Positions 44,934 to 53,737 of a DNA stretch of 64,000 nt are shown one piece after another. Source of the stretch: Methylomarinum sp. Ch1-1 (GTDB taxonomy: Bacteria; Pseudomonadota; Gammaproteobacteria; Methylococcales; Methylomonadaceae); assembly GCF_030717995.2 (NCBI RefSeq), contig NZ_CP157743.1:3126501-3190500 (forward strand), read 5' to 3'. A program made the position numbers and the translations under genes. Under the pieces are notes generated by a model. The model did no database searches and was not told the origin of the DNA. It worked only from the letters and a program-made list of their open reading frames with translations. Position 1 is the first letter of the stretch, and every line of letters starts with the position of its first letter.

Positions 44934-45361
44934 CGCTTTGCCGCCTCTTCGGCCAGAGCCTTCAACAAGGCGATATAAATCTGATGGCAAAAATCGCGCG
45001 CTTCTTCAGAAGCCGATTCCCAACTAGAGCGCCATTCGACAAAAGTCGTTCCGCCCAACGTCACCGGTTTTAGTTGAATCTGCCCGACATAATTTGATAT
45101 TTCGGTGGGCGACACCGGCGACGGACCATCATCGATCGAATAGCGTATACGGAAATCGTCATGACTGCACTCGAGCAGAGTTTCATGAAAGACATTATTC
45201 AACACGCGCTTGGCGCCGACGGCAGTTCCTGGCTGGTCACCGACAGCTTCGCAGGATTGAATGACGCTTTCCGCCCAGGACATATCGTGGAAATCCTCGA
45301 TGGTATCCCAGACTTTTTCGATCGGTGCATCGACTACGATAGATTGGTAACATTGCGGCAT
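44930..45361 (-). CDS. SRPBCC (START-like) family protein
   Basis: 143 residues, polyketide cyclase/Bet v1-like fold: QSIVVDAPIEKVWDTIEDFH at the start, AKRVLNNVFHETLLE in the middle, and a long C-terminal helix DFCHQIYIALLKALAEEAAK. ATG chosen with GGAG 6 bases upstream; a TTG two codons earlier is less likely. First gene of a pair with DoxX, divergent from a TetR gene and under the paired operators at 45396-45450. Confidence 0.8.
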   Translation of the reverse strand: MPQCYQSIVVDAPIEKVWDTIEDFHDMSWAESVIQSCEAVGDQPGTAVGAKRVLNNVFHETLLECSHDDFRIRYSIDDGPSPVSPTEISNYVGQIQLKPVTLGGTTFVEWRSSWESASEEARDFCHQIYIALLKALAEEAAKR

Positions 45362-45395
45362 GCTCAACTCCTTAAGTTTGAATGGCTAGTGATTT

Positions 45396-45413
45396 ATTGA
45401 ATGAATATTCAAT
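45396..45413. promoter_or_regulatory. TetR-type operator 1
   Basis: ATTGAATGAATATTCAAT, a 7-bp inverted repeat with 4-base centre, between the divergent SRPBCC and TetR genes. Confidence 0.65.
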
Positions 45414-45434
45414 AATGAACTAAGATAGCTATTT

Positions 45435-45450
45435 TTGAACGAATGTTCAA
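45435..45450. promoter_or_regulatory. TetR-type operator 2
   Basis: TTGAACGAATGTTCAA, a perfect 6-bp inverted repeat, half sites like those of operator 1. Centres lie about 38 bases apart. It is 30 bases before the TetR start, so autoregulation is likely. Confidence 0.65.
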
Positions 45451-45480
45451 TAATAATGTTTTGACAAATCCGAGGACAAC

Positions 45481-46116
45481 ATGGCCCGACCGATCACATT
45501 CGACCGCAACCACGTCTTGCAACAGGCGATCAATGTTTTTTGGTTGCAAGGATACACCGCCACCTCGATTAAAAACCTGGTGGATGCCACCGGACTTCAG
45601 CCCGGCAGCCTGTATGCCGCTTTCGGCGACAAGCGAGGCCTCTTCTTGGCGGCGCTGGATGCCTATTTTGACGACATGAAGAAAAAGCTATTCGACGTGC
45701 TACACAGTGATAAAGCGCCATTGGAGCGTCTGCGCGCTTTTTTTACTCAGCTCATTGAAGAATCCACAGAAGATCAGGATCGTAAAGGCTGTCTATTGAT
45801 CAACACGCTATCGGAAATTCCGGTACAGCATGAAGACATCAATTCCCGGCTGCAGCAGATGTTTGCCGAAGTGGAACAGGAATTGAAACAATTATTGACC
45901 GAAGCCCAGAACGCGGATGAGCTGAGTGCCGATCAAGACCCGACCGTACTGACGAAATTCCTGGTCTCCGGCATTTTCGGACTCAGACTTTATAACAAAA
46001 CCGGAGCTGATTCCGCGAGCCTACAAGCGATCGTCGATCAATTGTTGTCGCCTTTTTCGTCACTTGCTACTCATGGAAAAGCTGACAACCATCGGAAACC
46101 AGGGCTAGCTCATTAA
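45481..46116 (+). CDS. TetR/AcrR-family transcriptional regulator
   Basis: 211 residues. N-terminal HTH: NVFWLQGYTATSIKNLVDAT, GLQPGSLYAAFGDKRGLFLA. The ligand domain includes KGCLLINTLSEIP, typical of the subfamily with TetR_C like YxaF/AcrR relatives. It probably represses itself and the SRPBCC-DoxX pair through the paired palindromes upstream. The last codons (CTA GCT CAT TAA) fall at the edge of a dispersed repeat (46108 on) also present at 7086, so the native C-terminus may differ. Confidence 0.88.
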   Translation: MARPITFDRNHVLQQAINVFWLQGYTATSIKNLVDATGLQPGSLYAAFGDKRGLFLAALDAYFDDMKKKLFDVLHSDKAPLERLRAFFTQLIEESTEDQDRKGCLLINTLSEIPVQHEDINSRLQQMFAEVEQELKQLLTEAQNADELSADQDPTVLTKFLVSGIFGLRLYNKTGADSASLQAIVDQLLSPFSSLATHGKADNHRKPGLAH

Positions 46117-46660
46117 ATGAATGAGTGGCAAAACAGAAAATTAACAACAAATACGCCAAGCAATCCGCCTGGATACGCACAACGGCCAATTTTTCCCTCG
46201 GTGCGGGGTTTGGCGGCTTGCTTCGCGAAGCCACCCTACGTGCGGTAGGGTGTGCTGACGATAGGAAGCGCACCATGTCTCGATGCGCTTCAAAACGATC
46301 GGCTTTACATTGGTATCGCAACCGTCGGGCGGATGCGCCGCCAAGCAATCCGCCTGGATATACACAATGGCCAATTTTTCCCTCGGTGCGGGGTTTGGCG
46401 GCTTGCTTCGCGAAGCCGCCCTACGTGCGGTAGGGTGTGCTGACGAGAGGAAGCGCACCGGTTTTTGAGGCGCTTCACGCAGTTCAGCACATCCGAAGGC
46501 AAGACGGTGCTTTGCGTAGGAGCGCCGCCCTCGGCGCGAAAAGAACCATTCGGCCCGAGGGCGGGCCTCCTACGGGCAGACTTTGAACGTTTGAGGAGGG
46601 TTAAATAACCCGCCCCGCCCAGATACTGAAAGACACTGAATGGCTACCCATTGCATTCGC
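46108..46660 (+). repeat. Array of dispersed repeats downstream of the TetR gene
   Basis: Order: the TCATTAAATGAATGAGTGGC unit (as at 7086); two copies of a ~180-base unit starting CAATCCGCCTGGATA with GGCCAATTTTTCCCTCGGTG and the hairpin GGCGGCTTGCTTCGCGAAGC (46160 and 46345); then the GCGCACCGG...GTAGGAGCGCCGCCCTCGGC unit (as at 7187); then the GGGTTAAATAACCCGCCCC palindrome (46596-46621). Overlapping frames on both strands arise from the repeats and are not genes. Confidence 0.8.
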
Positions 46661-46711
46661 TAATTTAATTGCCTTAGAATCGACAGTCCTATCGATTCAA
46701 GGAACCTTGTT

Positions 46712-47572
46712 ATGACAGTTAGCAAACCATTGGAATACGGCGGTCACGCACTCGTCTGGTCCGGAGACTGGAGTCCGGAGGGCGCACGCAAAGCCATCGG
46801 CGGGGCCGCTCAGGCTGGATATGATTTTATCGAAATCGCCCTATTAGACCCCTGGAAGGTAGATGTCGCTCTCACAAAAGATCTGCTTCAGGAGTTTAAT
46901 CTTCGCGCCCATGCATCGTTAGGCTTATCGGCCAGTACCGACGTAACCAGCATAGCCCCATCCATCGTCGCCAAGGGTGATGAGCTGCTCCGTAAGGCGA
47001 CCGATGTACTTTACCAGATTGGCGGCACAGAACTGTGCGGCGTTATTTATTGCGCCCTAGGCAAATATCCGGGGCCGGCGTCGAAACAAAACCGAGCCAA
47101 TTCGGTCGCCGCGATGCAACGGTTGGCGGATTATGCGGCGGATAAAGGCATCAATATCAACCTTGAAGTCGTGAACCGATATGAAACCAATATCATCAAT
47201 ACAGGCATCGAAGGTTTAGCATTCTTGGACGAAATTGATCGCCCCAATGCTTATTTGCATCTGGATACCTATCATATGAACATCGAAGAAGATGGCATGG
47301 AAACATCCGTCTTGGCGGCAAAAGAACGCTTGGGCTATGTTCATATCGGCGAAAGCCATCGAGGCTATCTGGGCACCGGAAATGTTGACTTCGACCGGTT
47401 CTTTGCCGCGTTAACGAAAATCAATTACAGCGGCCCGATCACTTTTGAATCCTTCTCGTCGGAAGTCGTTGATCCCAACCTTTCCAATACTCTTTGCGTG
47501 TGGCGCAATCTCTGGGATGATTCCGATGATTTAGCCAAGAAAGCGCTGATGTATATGAAAGAACGTTATTAA
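46712..47572 (+). CDS. Sugar phosphate isomerase/epimerase family protein (ketose 3-epimerase-like)
   Basis: 286 residues, TIM-barrel AP-endonuclease-2-like fold. Metal-site candidates: Glu in NINLEVVNRYETN, Asp in LHLDTYHMNIEED, His in VHIGESHRGYLG, Glu in ITFESFSSEVVD, the same layout as D-tagatose/D-psicose 3-epimerases. AAGGAA precedes the ATG. It likely acts on a ketose or ketose phosphate; in a one-carbon organism the true substrate is not clear. Confidence 0.82.
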   Translation: MTVSKPLEYGGHALVWSGDWSPEGARKAIGGAAQAGYDFIEIALLDPWKVDVALTKDLLQEFNLRAHASLGLSASTDVTSIAPSIVAKGDELLRKATDVLYQIGGTELCGVIYCALGKYPGPASKQNRANSVAAMQRLADYAADKGININLEVVNRYETNIINTGIEGLAFLDEIDRPNAYLHLDTYHMNIEEDGMETSVLAAKERLGYVHIGESHRGYLGTGNVDFDRFFAALTKINYSGPITFESFSSEVVDPNLSNTLCVWRNLWDDSDDLAKKALMYMKERY

Positions 47573-47770
47573 TTCACGACGGTCAAATTTCACTCTGCTA
47601 TTCCAGGAAAAGCGTATAGCTCACGTTTTTCCTGCTTCGCCTCGATGACCTGGACTATCAGACCATTTGAACGGCCAAACCTTTCTTTTCTCGTAGCCCG
47701 ATCGCACTTTCTCCCCACCATCCCCGACATCGAATAGTTATGCCCTTCCTTGTGCATATGTAGATTTAAG

Positions 47771-47927
47771 GTAACTATTCAGTATCTTTCAGGGTTTAGG
47801 GAGTAGACCATTGATTTCTCGGGACGCGTGAATACTTCCATGTAAGCTCTGACTGCAACGTCCTGTTGCAGACAGCCCGATAAATCAATAGCCTACCCCC
47901 TCTGATAAAAATACGCTGAATAATTAC
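47771..47927 (-). mobile_element. MITE, 8-bp target duplication, copy 3 (157 bp, inverted)
   Basis: Reverse orientation copy of 34475-34631: starts GTAACTATTCAGTATC, ends ATACGCTGAATAATTAC. Perfect flanking duplication GATTTAAG at 47763-47770 and 47928-47935. No gene is seen in the rest of 47573-48200. Confidence 0.92.
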
Positions 47928-48200
47928 GATTTAAGCACGTCCTTGCATAATCACCGCTCTCAGCCGCCTATCATCTTTTCTGGCCGACAACCAGCACCAT
48001 AGACATCAGCCATTATTTTATAAATCTTTTTATAAATTACGCTGACCTCTCTCTTTAAAACCGAAAAAAATATTCGCATCCTGAAAGGTTTCTGTAAGGT
48101 AGTATCGATACAATACTATCCAAGCAATACACACTAACGACTGCTTTGAATGATGGAATGGACAATAGCGAATTTTTAATGTTTTGCATCCGAGGCTGAT

Positions 48201-48623
48201 ATGAACTCTTCTAGCAAAATCAAATGGCTTTTGTTGCTAACAACCTTGGGGATTTTAATTATCGTCCCCGATTTTGCCGTCTGGTTGATCCACACCTTAT
48301 TTGAGCTTCTACACGCCCTGTTTGAGGTTATAGAGGGAGCACTCGATGAAATCATTGAACATCTATTTCACACAGACCGGCATACCACACAGATCATCGT
48401 TTTTTATCTGATGTGGGCAATGATTCTCTATCCCGTTTATCGAATTTATCGTTTTTTCAAAAAACGAATCAACGAGCTAAGAGAAACGCTACCGTGTCGC
48501 TGTAAGGACATAAAGGAACAGACCAAAAACAATTGGCAACAACAAACGTTTATAAAAAAGTTCAAGTTTGTTTCCGGTTGTTTTTTAGGCGCGCTCGGTA
48601 TCAGTTATTTGGTTTTTTTATAA
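48201..48623 (+). CDS. Small membrane protein, function unknown
   Basis: 140 residues: helices IKWLLLLTTLGILIIVPDF, TQIIVFYLMWAMILYPVY and a C-terminal FVSGCFLGALGISYLVFL. An amphipathic stretch LLHALFEVIEGALDEIIEHL lies between the first two. A basic region with CRCKDIKEQ follows. GAGG upstream of the ATG. Family not recognised. It sits 66 bases before carbonic anhydrase; a functional link is possible but unproven. Confidence 0.65.
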   Translation: MNSSSKIKWLLLLTTLGILIIVPDFAVWLIHTLFELLHALFEVIEGALDEIIEHLFHTDRHTTQIIVFYLMWAMILYPVYRIYRFFKKRINELRETLPCRCKDIKEQTKNNWQQQTFIKKFKFVSGCFLGALGISYLVFL

Positions 48624-48689
48624 CATAAATGAGCCCCCGCCGCCGCTATTTATCAAAATATGCTCAATACAAGGCATTGACTATTGACT

Positions 48690-49409
48690 ATGGAATCGTT
48701 TGAAAAATTATTACAACAAAATAAGCAATGGTCCTCGGCGAAGAAAGAGGAAGATCCGCATTTTTTCAGCAAACTATCGAACACGCAAAAGCCCGAATTT
48801 TTATGGATTGGTTGTTCGGATAGCCGAGTGCCGGCGGAAATTATCGTGAATGCCGAACCTGGCGAAATCTTCATCCATCGCAACATCGCCAATCAAGTCA
48901 TTCACACCGATTTCAATTGCCTGAGCGTCTTGCAATACGCAGTCAATGTATTGAAAGTTAAGCACATTATCGTCTGTGGCCACTACAACTGCGGCGGCGT
49001 CCACGCCGCGCTGCAAAAACAGTCGTCCAATTCGATCATTACCAATAAATGGTTGATGCATCTAAAAAACACTTACCGCCTGCACCAACATGAGCTGGAT
49101 ATCATCGAGAATAAAGGCCGCCAGGTGAATCGACTGGTCGAGCTCAATATCATCGAACAGGTCAATTCATTGGCGCATACCTCCATAGTCCAGAGAGCCT
49201 GGCGCGGCGAAAACGGCCCGATCATTCATGGCTGGGTTTATGGTTTACAGGACGGTCTGCTGAACCCGCTGATCACCTTATCCCCGAACGAGGATTTAAT
49301 CCATCCGATTTTTCAATACGAAGCCCCTGATTTCGAACACCTGGAACATTCAAAAATTGAACGCGTGATGAACCGTGACATCACAGGCGACCATTTAGAA
49401 GCGTGCTGA
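48690..49409 (+). CDS. can: Beta-class carbonic anhydrase
   Basis: Zinc enzyme interconverting CO2 and bicarbonate. 239 residues. Zinc ligands in WIGCSDSRVPAE (Cys, with the Asp-Arg dyad) and HYNCGGVHAAL (His, Cys). Other marks: GEIFIHRNIANQV and GENGPIIHGWVYGLQDG. The ATG two codons after an in-frame TTG is preferred. Thirteen bases upstream of the SulP transporter gene, a known pairing that feeds or uses transported bicarbonate. Confidence 0.95.
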   Translation: MESFEKLLQQNKQWSSAKKEEDPHFFSKLSNTQKPEFLWIGCSDSRVPAEIIVNAEPGEIFIHRNIANQVIHTDFNCLSVLQYAVNVLKVKHIIVCGHYNCGGVHAALQKQSSNSIITNKWLMHLKNTYRLHQHELDIIENKGRQVNRLVELNIIEQVNSLAHTSIVQRAWRGENGPIIHGWVYGLQDGLLNPLITLSPNEDLIHPIFQYEAPDFEHLEHSKIERVMNRDITGDHLEAC

Positions 49410-49422
49410 TGAGGATAAAACC

Positions 49423-51123
49423 ATGATACATAAACATATTGCATATTATCTAGGCCACTTGAAACACGACATTCCCGCCGGACTGGTGGTATTTCTGGTT
49501 GCTTTGCCGCTATGCCTGGGGATAGCCCTCGCTTCCGGCGCGCCATTATTTTCCGGTTTGATTGCCGGTTTAATCGGCGGCCTCGTCGTTTCCTGGGTCA
49601 GCGGCTCTCAATTGAGCGTTTCCGGTCCGGCGGCCGGCTTGACCGTGATCGTTTTCACCGCGATCGAACAATTGGGGAGTTTTGCCGGCTTCCTGGTCAG
49701 CGTCGTATTGGCTGGCGCCATTCAGTTGCTCCTTGGGTACTTACGCGCCGGTATCATCGGCGCTTTTTTTCCTTCGGCCGTGATCAAGGGCATGTTGGTG
49801 GCGATAGGCCTGATTCTGATCATCAAGCAATTGCCGCATGCGGTGGGATACCACAAGGGTTATGAAGGCGACGAAAGCTACATGAACGAAACCGCCGCCA
49901 TGAGTTTCCAAGAATTATTCGACTCCCTAAGTGCATTCACCTACGGCAGCGTCATCATCACCGTCGTCGGCTTGCTGGTACTGCTGTTATGGGAAACGCG
50001 CTGGCTTAAACAGTTTTCGCTGGTCAAATTGATTCCAGGACCCTTACTCGTGGTCGCTTGGGGGATTGCCTATAACGTCATGTCACGGCAATGGATCCCG
50101 GAACTGGTCGTCCACGATGAGGACGTGGTGAATCTTCCCGCCACCGAAACCGTGAACGATTTTCTCAACTTGTTTATCTGGCCGGATTTCAGTTTTCTGG
50201 CCAATCCTCAGATATATACTATCGCCTTCACGCTGGCGATCATCGCCAGCCTCGAAACGCTGCTCAGCCTGGAGGCGGTCGACAAACTGGACCCATTGAA
50301 ACGCACCGCACCGACCAACCGGGAATTGAAAGCTCAAGGTTTGGGCAACATGATCAGCGGTTTGATCGGCGGCCTCCCGATCACTGCGGTGATCGTGCGC
50401 AGCTCGGCCAACATCAACGCGGGAGGACACACCAAAGTCTCCAGTTTCGTACATGGTCTTTTTCTGCTGCTGAGCATTTTGTTTTTCACGCAAGTGATGA
50501 ACCTGATCCCGCTTGCCTGCTTGGCGGCGATACTATTGCAAACCGGTTATAAATTGGCGAAACCACAGCAATTTTTCGCCCTCTACCGCCAAGGCTGGAA
50601 TCAGTTTCTGCCGTTTATCGCGACGGTCGTGTTTATTCTGGTCACCGACTTACTGCAAGGCATCATTATCGGCATCGCCTTCGGTTTGGTTTTCGTGATG
50701 ATTTCAAACTATCACGAATCGATCTTGCTGCATCGCGAAGAAGATCACTTCAAACTGATACTGAACAAGGATGTCTCCTTCCTTAACCAGGCCCTGCTCA
50801 GACGCTTGCTGAACAGTGTTGAGGAAAACAGCACCTTGCTCATCGACGGATCGAGAGCTAAATTCATCGATCACGATATTAAAGAGACACTGCAGAACTT
50901 CCTGAAAACGGCGCCGGACGACAACATCAAGGTCGAACTGGATGATATTCTGACGGAAAAACTGCAAAATTCGTCTCATAACTTAGCCGTTGGCAATGCC
51001 GACGCTGATGTCATCGCTACGACATCGTGGGCAAGAAAAGCCATACCGGCAACCATCGTGACATTGGCGGCGACCACCTTTGCATTCTGGCTGTTTGCCG
51101 AATTTTATGCTGCACAGATCTAG
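49423..51123 (+). CDS. SulP-family anion (probably bicarbonate) transporter
   Basis: 566 residues, about ten to twelve helices. N-terminal HDIPAGLVVFLVALPLCLGI, the SulP signature region SGPAAGLTVIVFTAI, then VIVRSSANINAGGHTKVSSF and GIIIGIAFGLVFVM. A STAS domain follows (STLLIDGSRAKFIDHDIKET), and an extra C-terminal helix (IPATIVTLAATTFAFWLFAE) not found in most relatives. Location behind carbonic anhydrase favours bicarbonate over sulfate as the substrate; this is inferred. Confidence 0.9.
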   Translation: MIHKHIAYYLGHLKHDIPAGLVVFLVALPLCLGIALASGAPLFSGLIAGLIGGLVVSWVSGSQLSVSGPAAGLTVIVFTAIEQLGSFAGFLVSVVLAGAIQLLLGYLRAGIIGAFFPSAVIKGMLVAIGLILIIKQLPHAVGYHKGYEGDESYMNETAAMSFQELFDSLSAFTYGSVIITVVGLLVLLLWETRWLKQFSLVKLIPGPLLVVAWGIAYNVMSRQWIPELVVHDEDVVNLPATETVNDFLNLFIWPDFSFLANPQIYTIAFTLAIIASLETLLSLEAVDKLDPLKRTAPTNRELKAQGLGNMISGLIGGLPITAVIVRSSANINAGGHTKVSSFVHGLFLLLSILFFTQVMNLIPLACLAAILLQTGYKLAKPQQFFALYRQGWNQFLPFIATVVFILVTDLLQGIIIGIAFGLVFVMISNYHESILLHREEDHFKLILNKDVSFLNQALLRRLLNSVEENSTLLIDGSRAKFIDHDIKETLQNFLKTAPDDNIKVELDDILTEKLQNSSHNLAVGNADADVIATTSWARKAIPATIVTLAATTFAFWLFAEFYAAQI

Positions 51124-51189
51124 CCCGGATATTTCACAAAGGCGGCCTTGATCTTGAAAATAAGAATTTAGAGCCAATGCATTATGATT

Positions 51190-51428
51190 AATAGAGGGCA
51201 TGAGGTGTGTTTGGCTAGGATGTCGGCAGCAAGGATGCTGCCGTCAAGCCTACATGGACGTATTCACCCAGCACCTAAATTCCATAGGCTAATGGCTGCG
51301 ATAAATCATCTTCGTTTATTTAGGTGCTGGGTGAACGGCGTCTTCTGCAACTGCCACCTGATACAGGCTGGTTTCTCACCCCGAACTCAGGTTAAACACA
51401 GCAAAAATGCTTAACCTAGGAATGGCTG
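51190..51428 (+). repeat. Dispersed repeat element, partly degenerate
   Basis: GGGCATGAGGTGTGTTTGGC, then CGGCAGCAAGGATGCTGCCG, the nested TTCACCCAGC element (51263-51335), then AACACAGCAAAAATGCTTAA and CTAGGAATGGCTG. The layout matches 17540-17757. The rest of 51124-51571 shows no gene. Confidence 0.7.
51263..51335. repeat. 73-bp inverted-repeat element, copy 3 of 3
   Basis: TTCACCCAGCACCTAAAT and, at the other end, ATTTAGGTGCTGGGTGAA. The centre (about 37 bases) differs from the other copies except for a CCAT...GGCTA stretch next to the left arm. Confidence 0.8.
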
Positions 51429-51571
51429 ACACCTCCGGAGTCCCCGTCATATAACATTACTGAGTAATAGAACTGCGCCTATGTCGCCCAAAAAACGGCT
51501 AAATTTATTGATTGTACTTGAGAAATAAAGGGGTTATAGTCAAAGGGCGAAACAAAAAAAGTGAGGACACT

Positions 51572-52003
51572 ATGTACAAAACTTGGGTTATCACTGCGGA
51601 AAGCAGTCAAGCAAGATTTTTCACCGTTCCTTCCAAAAAAGAACCCCTAGTCCAAATTCAAGAACTACTTAATCCGGCTTCGAAAATACACGAATCCGAG
51701 CTAACCAGCGACCTGCCGGGGCGAACAAGCACCAGCGGCCCTAACGGCAATAAACATGCGAAGGAGCCTCAGGTCAGCCCTAAAGAACAAGCAACCATCA
51801 CCTTCGCCAAAAAAATCGCGGAAAAAGTCGAAAAAGCCCGCGGCCAAGGTGAACTGGAACAATTAATTCTGGTCTCTCCACCGAAGTTTCTGGGCTTGTT
51901 GCGTGACAACCTATCGGATCAAGCTAAAAAAATGGTGATCCAGAGCCTCGATAAAAACCTAGTCGGCCAGAATGAAGCCAACATCCGCAAGCACCTGTTT
52001 TAA
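51572..52003 (+). CDS. Host attachment-like protein (PF10116-type)
   Basis: 143 residues. TWVITAESSQARFFTV at the start, a low-complexity mid region (SGPNGNKHAKEPQVSPKEQA), and LEQLILVSPPKFLGLLRDNL followed by a K(N/D)L pattern, all typical of the family named for an Agrobacterium attachment protein. It shares the fold of eRF1 domain 2-like proteins; the molecular function is unclear. ATG with GAGGAC upstream; the in-frame stretch before it is not family-like. Confidence 0.8.
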   Translation: MYKTWVITAESSQARFFTVPSKKEPLVQIQELLNPASKIHESELTSDLPGRTSTSGPNGNKHAKEPQVSPKEQATITFAKKIAEKVEKARGQGELEQLILVSPPKFLGLLRDNLSDQAKKMVIQSLDKNLVGQNEANIRKHLF

Positions 52004-52077
52004 CGATAAACTCGATTAGGCGCTAAAATGGTCGCTATTTTGATCGACTATCGAATAGCGGCCATCTGCCGGCTGCC

Positions 52078-52938
52078 TTAGTCGGCACGAAACTGTTTAG
52101 GCCAGTCCTGATAATTAAAAACCTGGCCATCCATCCTGACCCGTTCCATTTTTCGTAAATCCAATTCTGCAAAAACCCAACGGACCTTATTGAATTCACC
52201 GATCACTAAAACCCCATCATCGGGGAAACCCCGATCGACCGGGGTATAGACGGCGGCAGCCCCGCAATTGACATCGACCGCCTCGGACCATGGCGCCTCG
52301 CCGACTAATGATGACTGCACCACATAACATTGGTTTTCCAATGCCCTGGCCTGGCAACCGATACGAACCCGATAATAGCCGGCCTTGGTATCGGTGCAAC
52401 TGGGCACCAGAATCAGTGCTGCGCCGCGCTCGACCATTTGCCGGGCATAATGCGGAAATTCACTATCGTAGCAGACATTGATGCCCAACTTACCGAATCG
52501 GGTTTCGAAAATCCGGATATCCTGGCTGGGTTCGATCAGCCATTGTTCGTTTTCGAAACGGGTCATCATCAATTTTTCTTGATACTCAACCTCACCCGCC
52601 GGGGTGAATAAATAGGCGCGGTTGCGATAGCCGCCATTTTCAATTTTGACCGGAAAGGTGCCGGCCTGAATATAAATGTTATGGCTAAGCGCTAGTTCCG
52701 AATACAGTTTCAGAAAATCAGGCAGCAAACTCTGCAGCGCCTTCAATTGTTGCTCTAACGAGGAATACACCTGTTCCGGAAACAACGACGCCAATTCCAT
52801 GCTCGCGTATTCCGGAAACAATAGTAGTTCAGCCTGTTGCTCGACCGCCTCGCCCACCCAGGCGCTAACTTTTTGTTCATATTGACGCCAATCTTGTAAA
52901 AAACTGACATCATACTGGGCGCTGGCGATCTTAACCAT
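52078..52938 (-). CDS. Carbon-nitrogen hydrolase (nitrilase superfamily)
   Basis: 286 residues. Catalytic triad: Glu in LLLFPEYASMELAS, Lys in YQEKLMMTRFE, Cys in GINVCYDSEFPHYARQM. An amidase or omega-amidase-like enzyme is most likely. Its start overlaps the GNAT gene end by 8 bases. Fusions of a GNAT domain with this type of hydrolase are known in other bacteria, so the two proteins probably work together. Confidence 0.88.
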   Translation of the reverse strand: MVKIASAQYDVSFLQDWRQYEQKVSAWVGEAVEQQAELLLFPEYASMELASLFPEQVYSSLEQQLKALQSLLPDFLKLYSELALSHNIYIQAGTFPVKIENGGYRNRAYLFTPAGEVEYQEKLMMTRFENEQWLIEPSQDIRIFETRFGKLGINVCYDSEFPHYARQMVERGAALILVPSCTDTKAGYYRVRIGCQARALENQCYVVQSSLVGEAPWSEAVDVNCGAAAVYTPVDRGFPDDGVLVIGEFNKVRWVFAELDLRKMERVRMDGQVFNYQDWPKQFRAD

Positions 52939-53533
52939 GATCTTCCTTCAACCAGAAGGTCATCGGTTTTGGGGTTTCTTCGCTGTCATCCAGATCCTTC
53001 CAGGAATAGCGGGTCTTGAGTTCCGGATGTTTGAAATAACCGCGTTTATTCCAAAATTTATCCAACGGCACATAATCGGCCGGTCTGCGCGGATGATCGG
53101 CCGGCCGCTCGACGCAACAAAAGCAGATGTGCTTAAAACCGCCGAGTTCTTCGGCATGGGCTTCGCGTTCCTGAAAAAAACGCACGCCGATTCCTAGGCC
53201 TCGATAAGCCTTGTTCAGCACTGATTCACCGCAATAGAACACCTCGTCGGGATGATAACCGTTTTCGATAAAAGGCTTTTTGACTTCATCGGTTTCGTAT
53301 TTCAGCGGTATCGCCGTCGATGCTCCGATAATTTTATCGCCGTCGAAAGCCAACACGATAACGCTTTCCGGACAGTCGATATAGGTTTGCAGATATTTTT
53401 CCTCATAGCCATAGTCGCCATCGTACAGATAAGGAAAATCCCGAAAGACTTCTATCCGCAATCTGGCCAATTCGGGAATATATTTGACCAGCTTATCACC
53501 GCTTAAACGCTCTATACGAATATTTTTTGCCAT
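52931..53533 (-). CDS. GNAT-family N-acetyltransferase
   Basis: 200 residues. GNAT core: VIVLAFDGDKIIGASTAIPL, then CGESVLNKAYRGLGIGVRFF (acetyl-CoA loop), REAHAEELGGFKHICF. The C-terminal region (RRPADYVPLDKFWNKRGYFK) is typical of GNAT domains joined to nitrilase-like enzymes. Overlaps the hydrolase gene by 8 bases. Substrate unknown. Confidence 0.85.
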   Translation of the reverse strand: MAKNIRIERLSGDKLVKYIPELARLRIEVFRDFPYLYDGDYGYEEKYLQTYIDCPESVIVLAFDGDKIIGASTAIPLKYETDEVKKPFIENGYHPDEVFYCGESVLNKAYRGLGIGVRFFQEREAHAEELGGFKHICFCCVERPADHPRRPADYVPLDKFWNKRGYFKHPELKTRYSWKDLDDSEETPKPMTFWLKEDHG

Positions 53534-53737
53534 GTTTCACTCTGCATCAAAGCATATTCGACGCCCACCTAGGCATCTGATTTAACGAATACGAACGCCC
53601 GTATAGGGTTGCCGATAGCGAGATGACTAAAAGCGCGGACGCCCAAAAAGGGAAAGCATGATGCCACAACTTTCCAACCAAATAAAGCCGCAATAGCGAT
53701 AGACGCCGAGAATATATCAAGGCTTGTTCAGTAACAC

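Noticed and set aside
46120-46460. Several 60-105 residue frames on both strands
   Set aside because: All derive from the duplicated GGCGGCTTGCTTCGCGAAGC repeat unit; the same residues occur wherever the repeat does.
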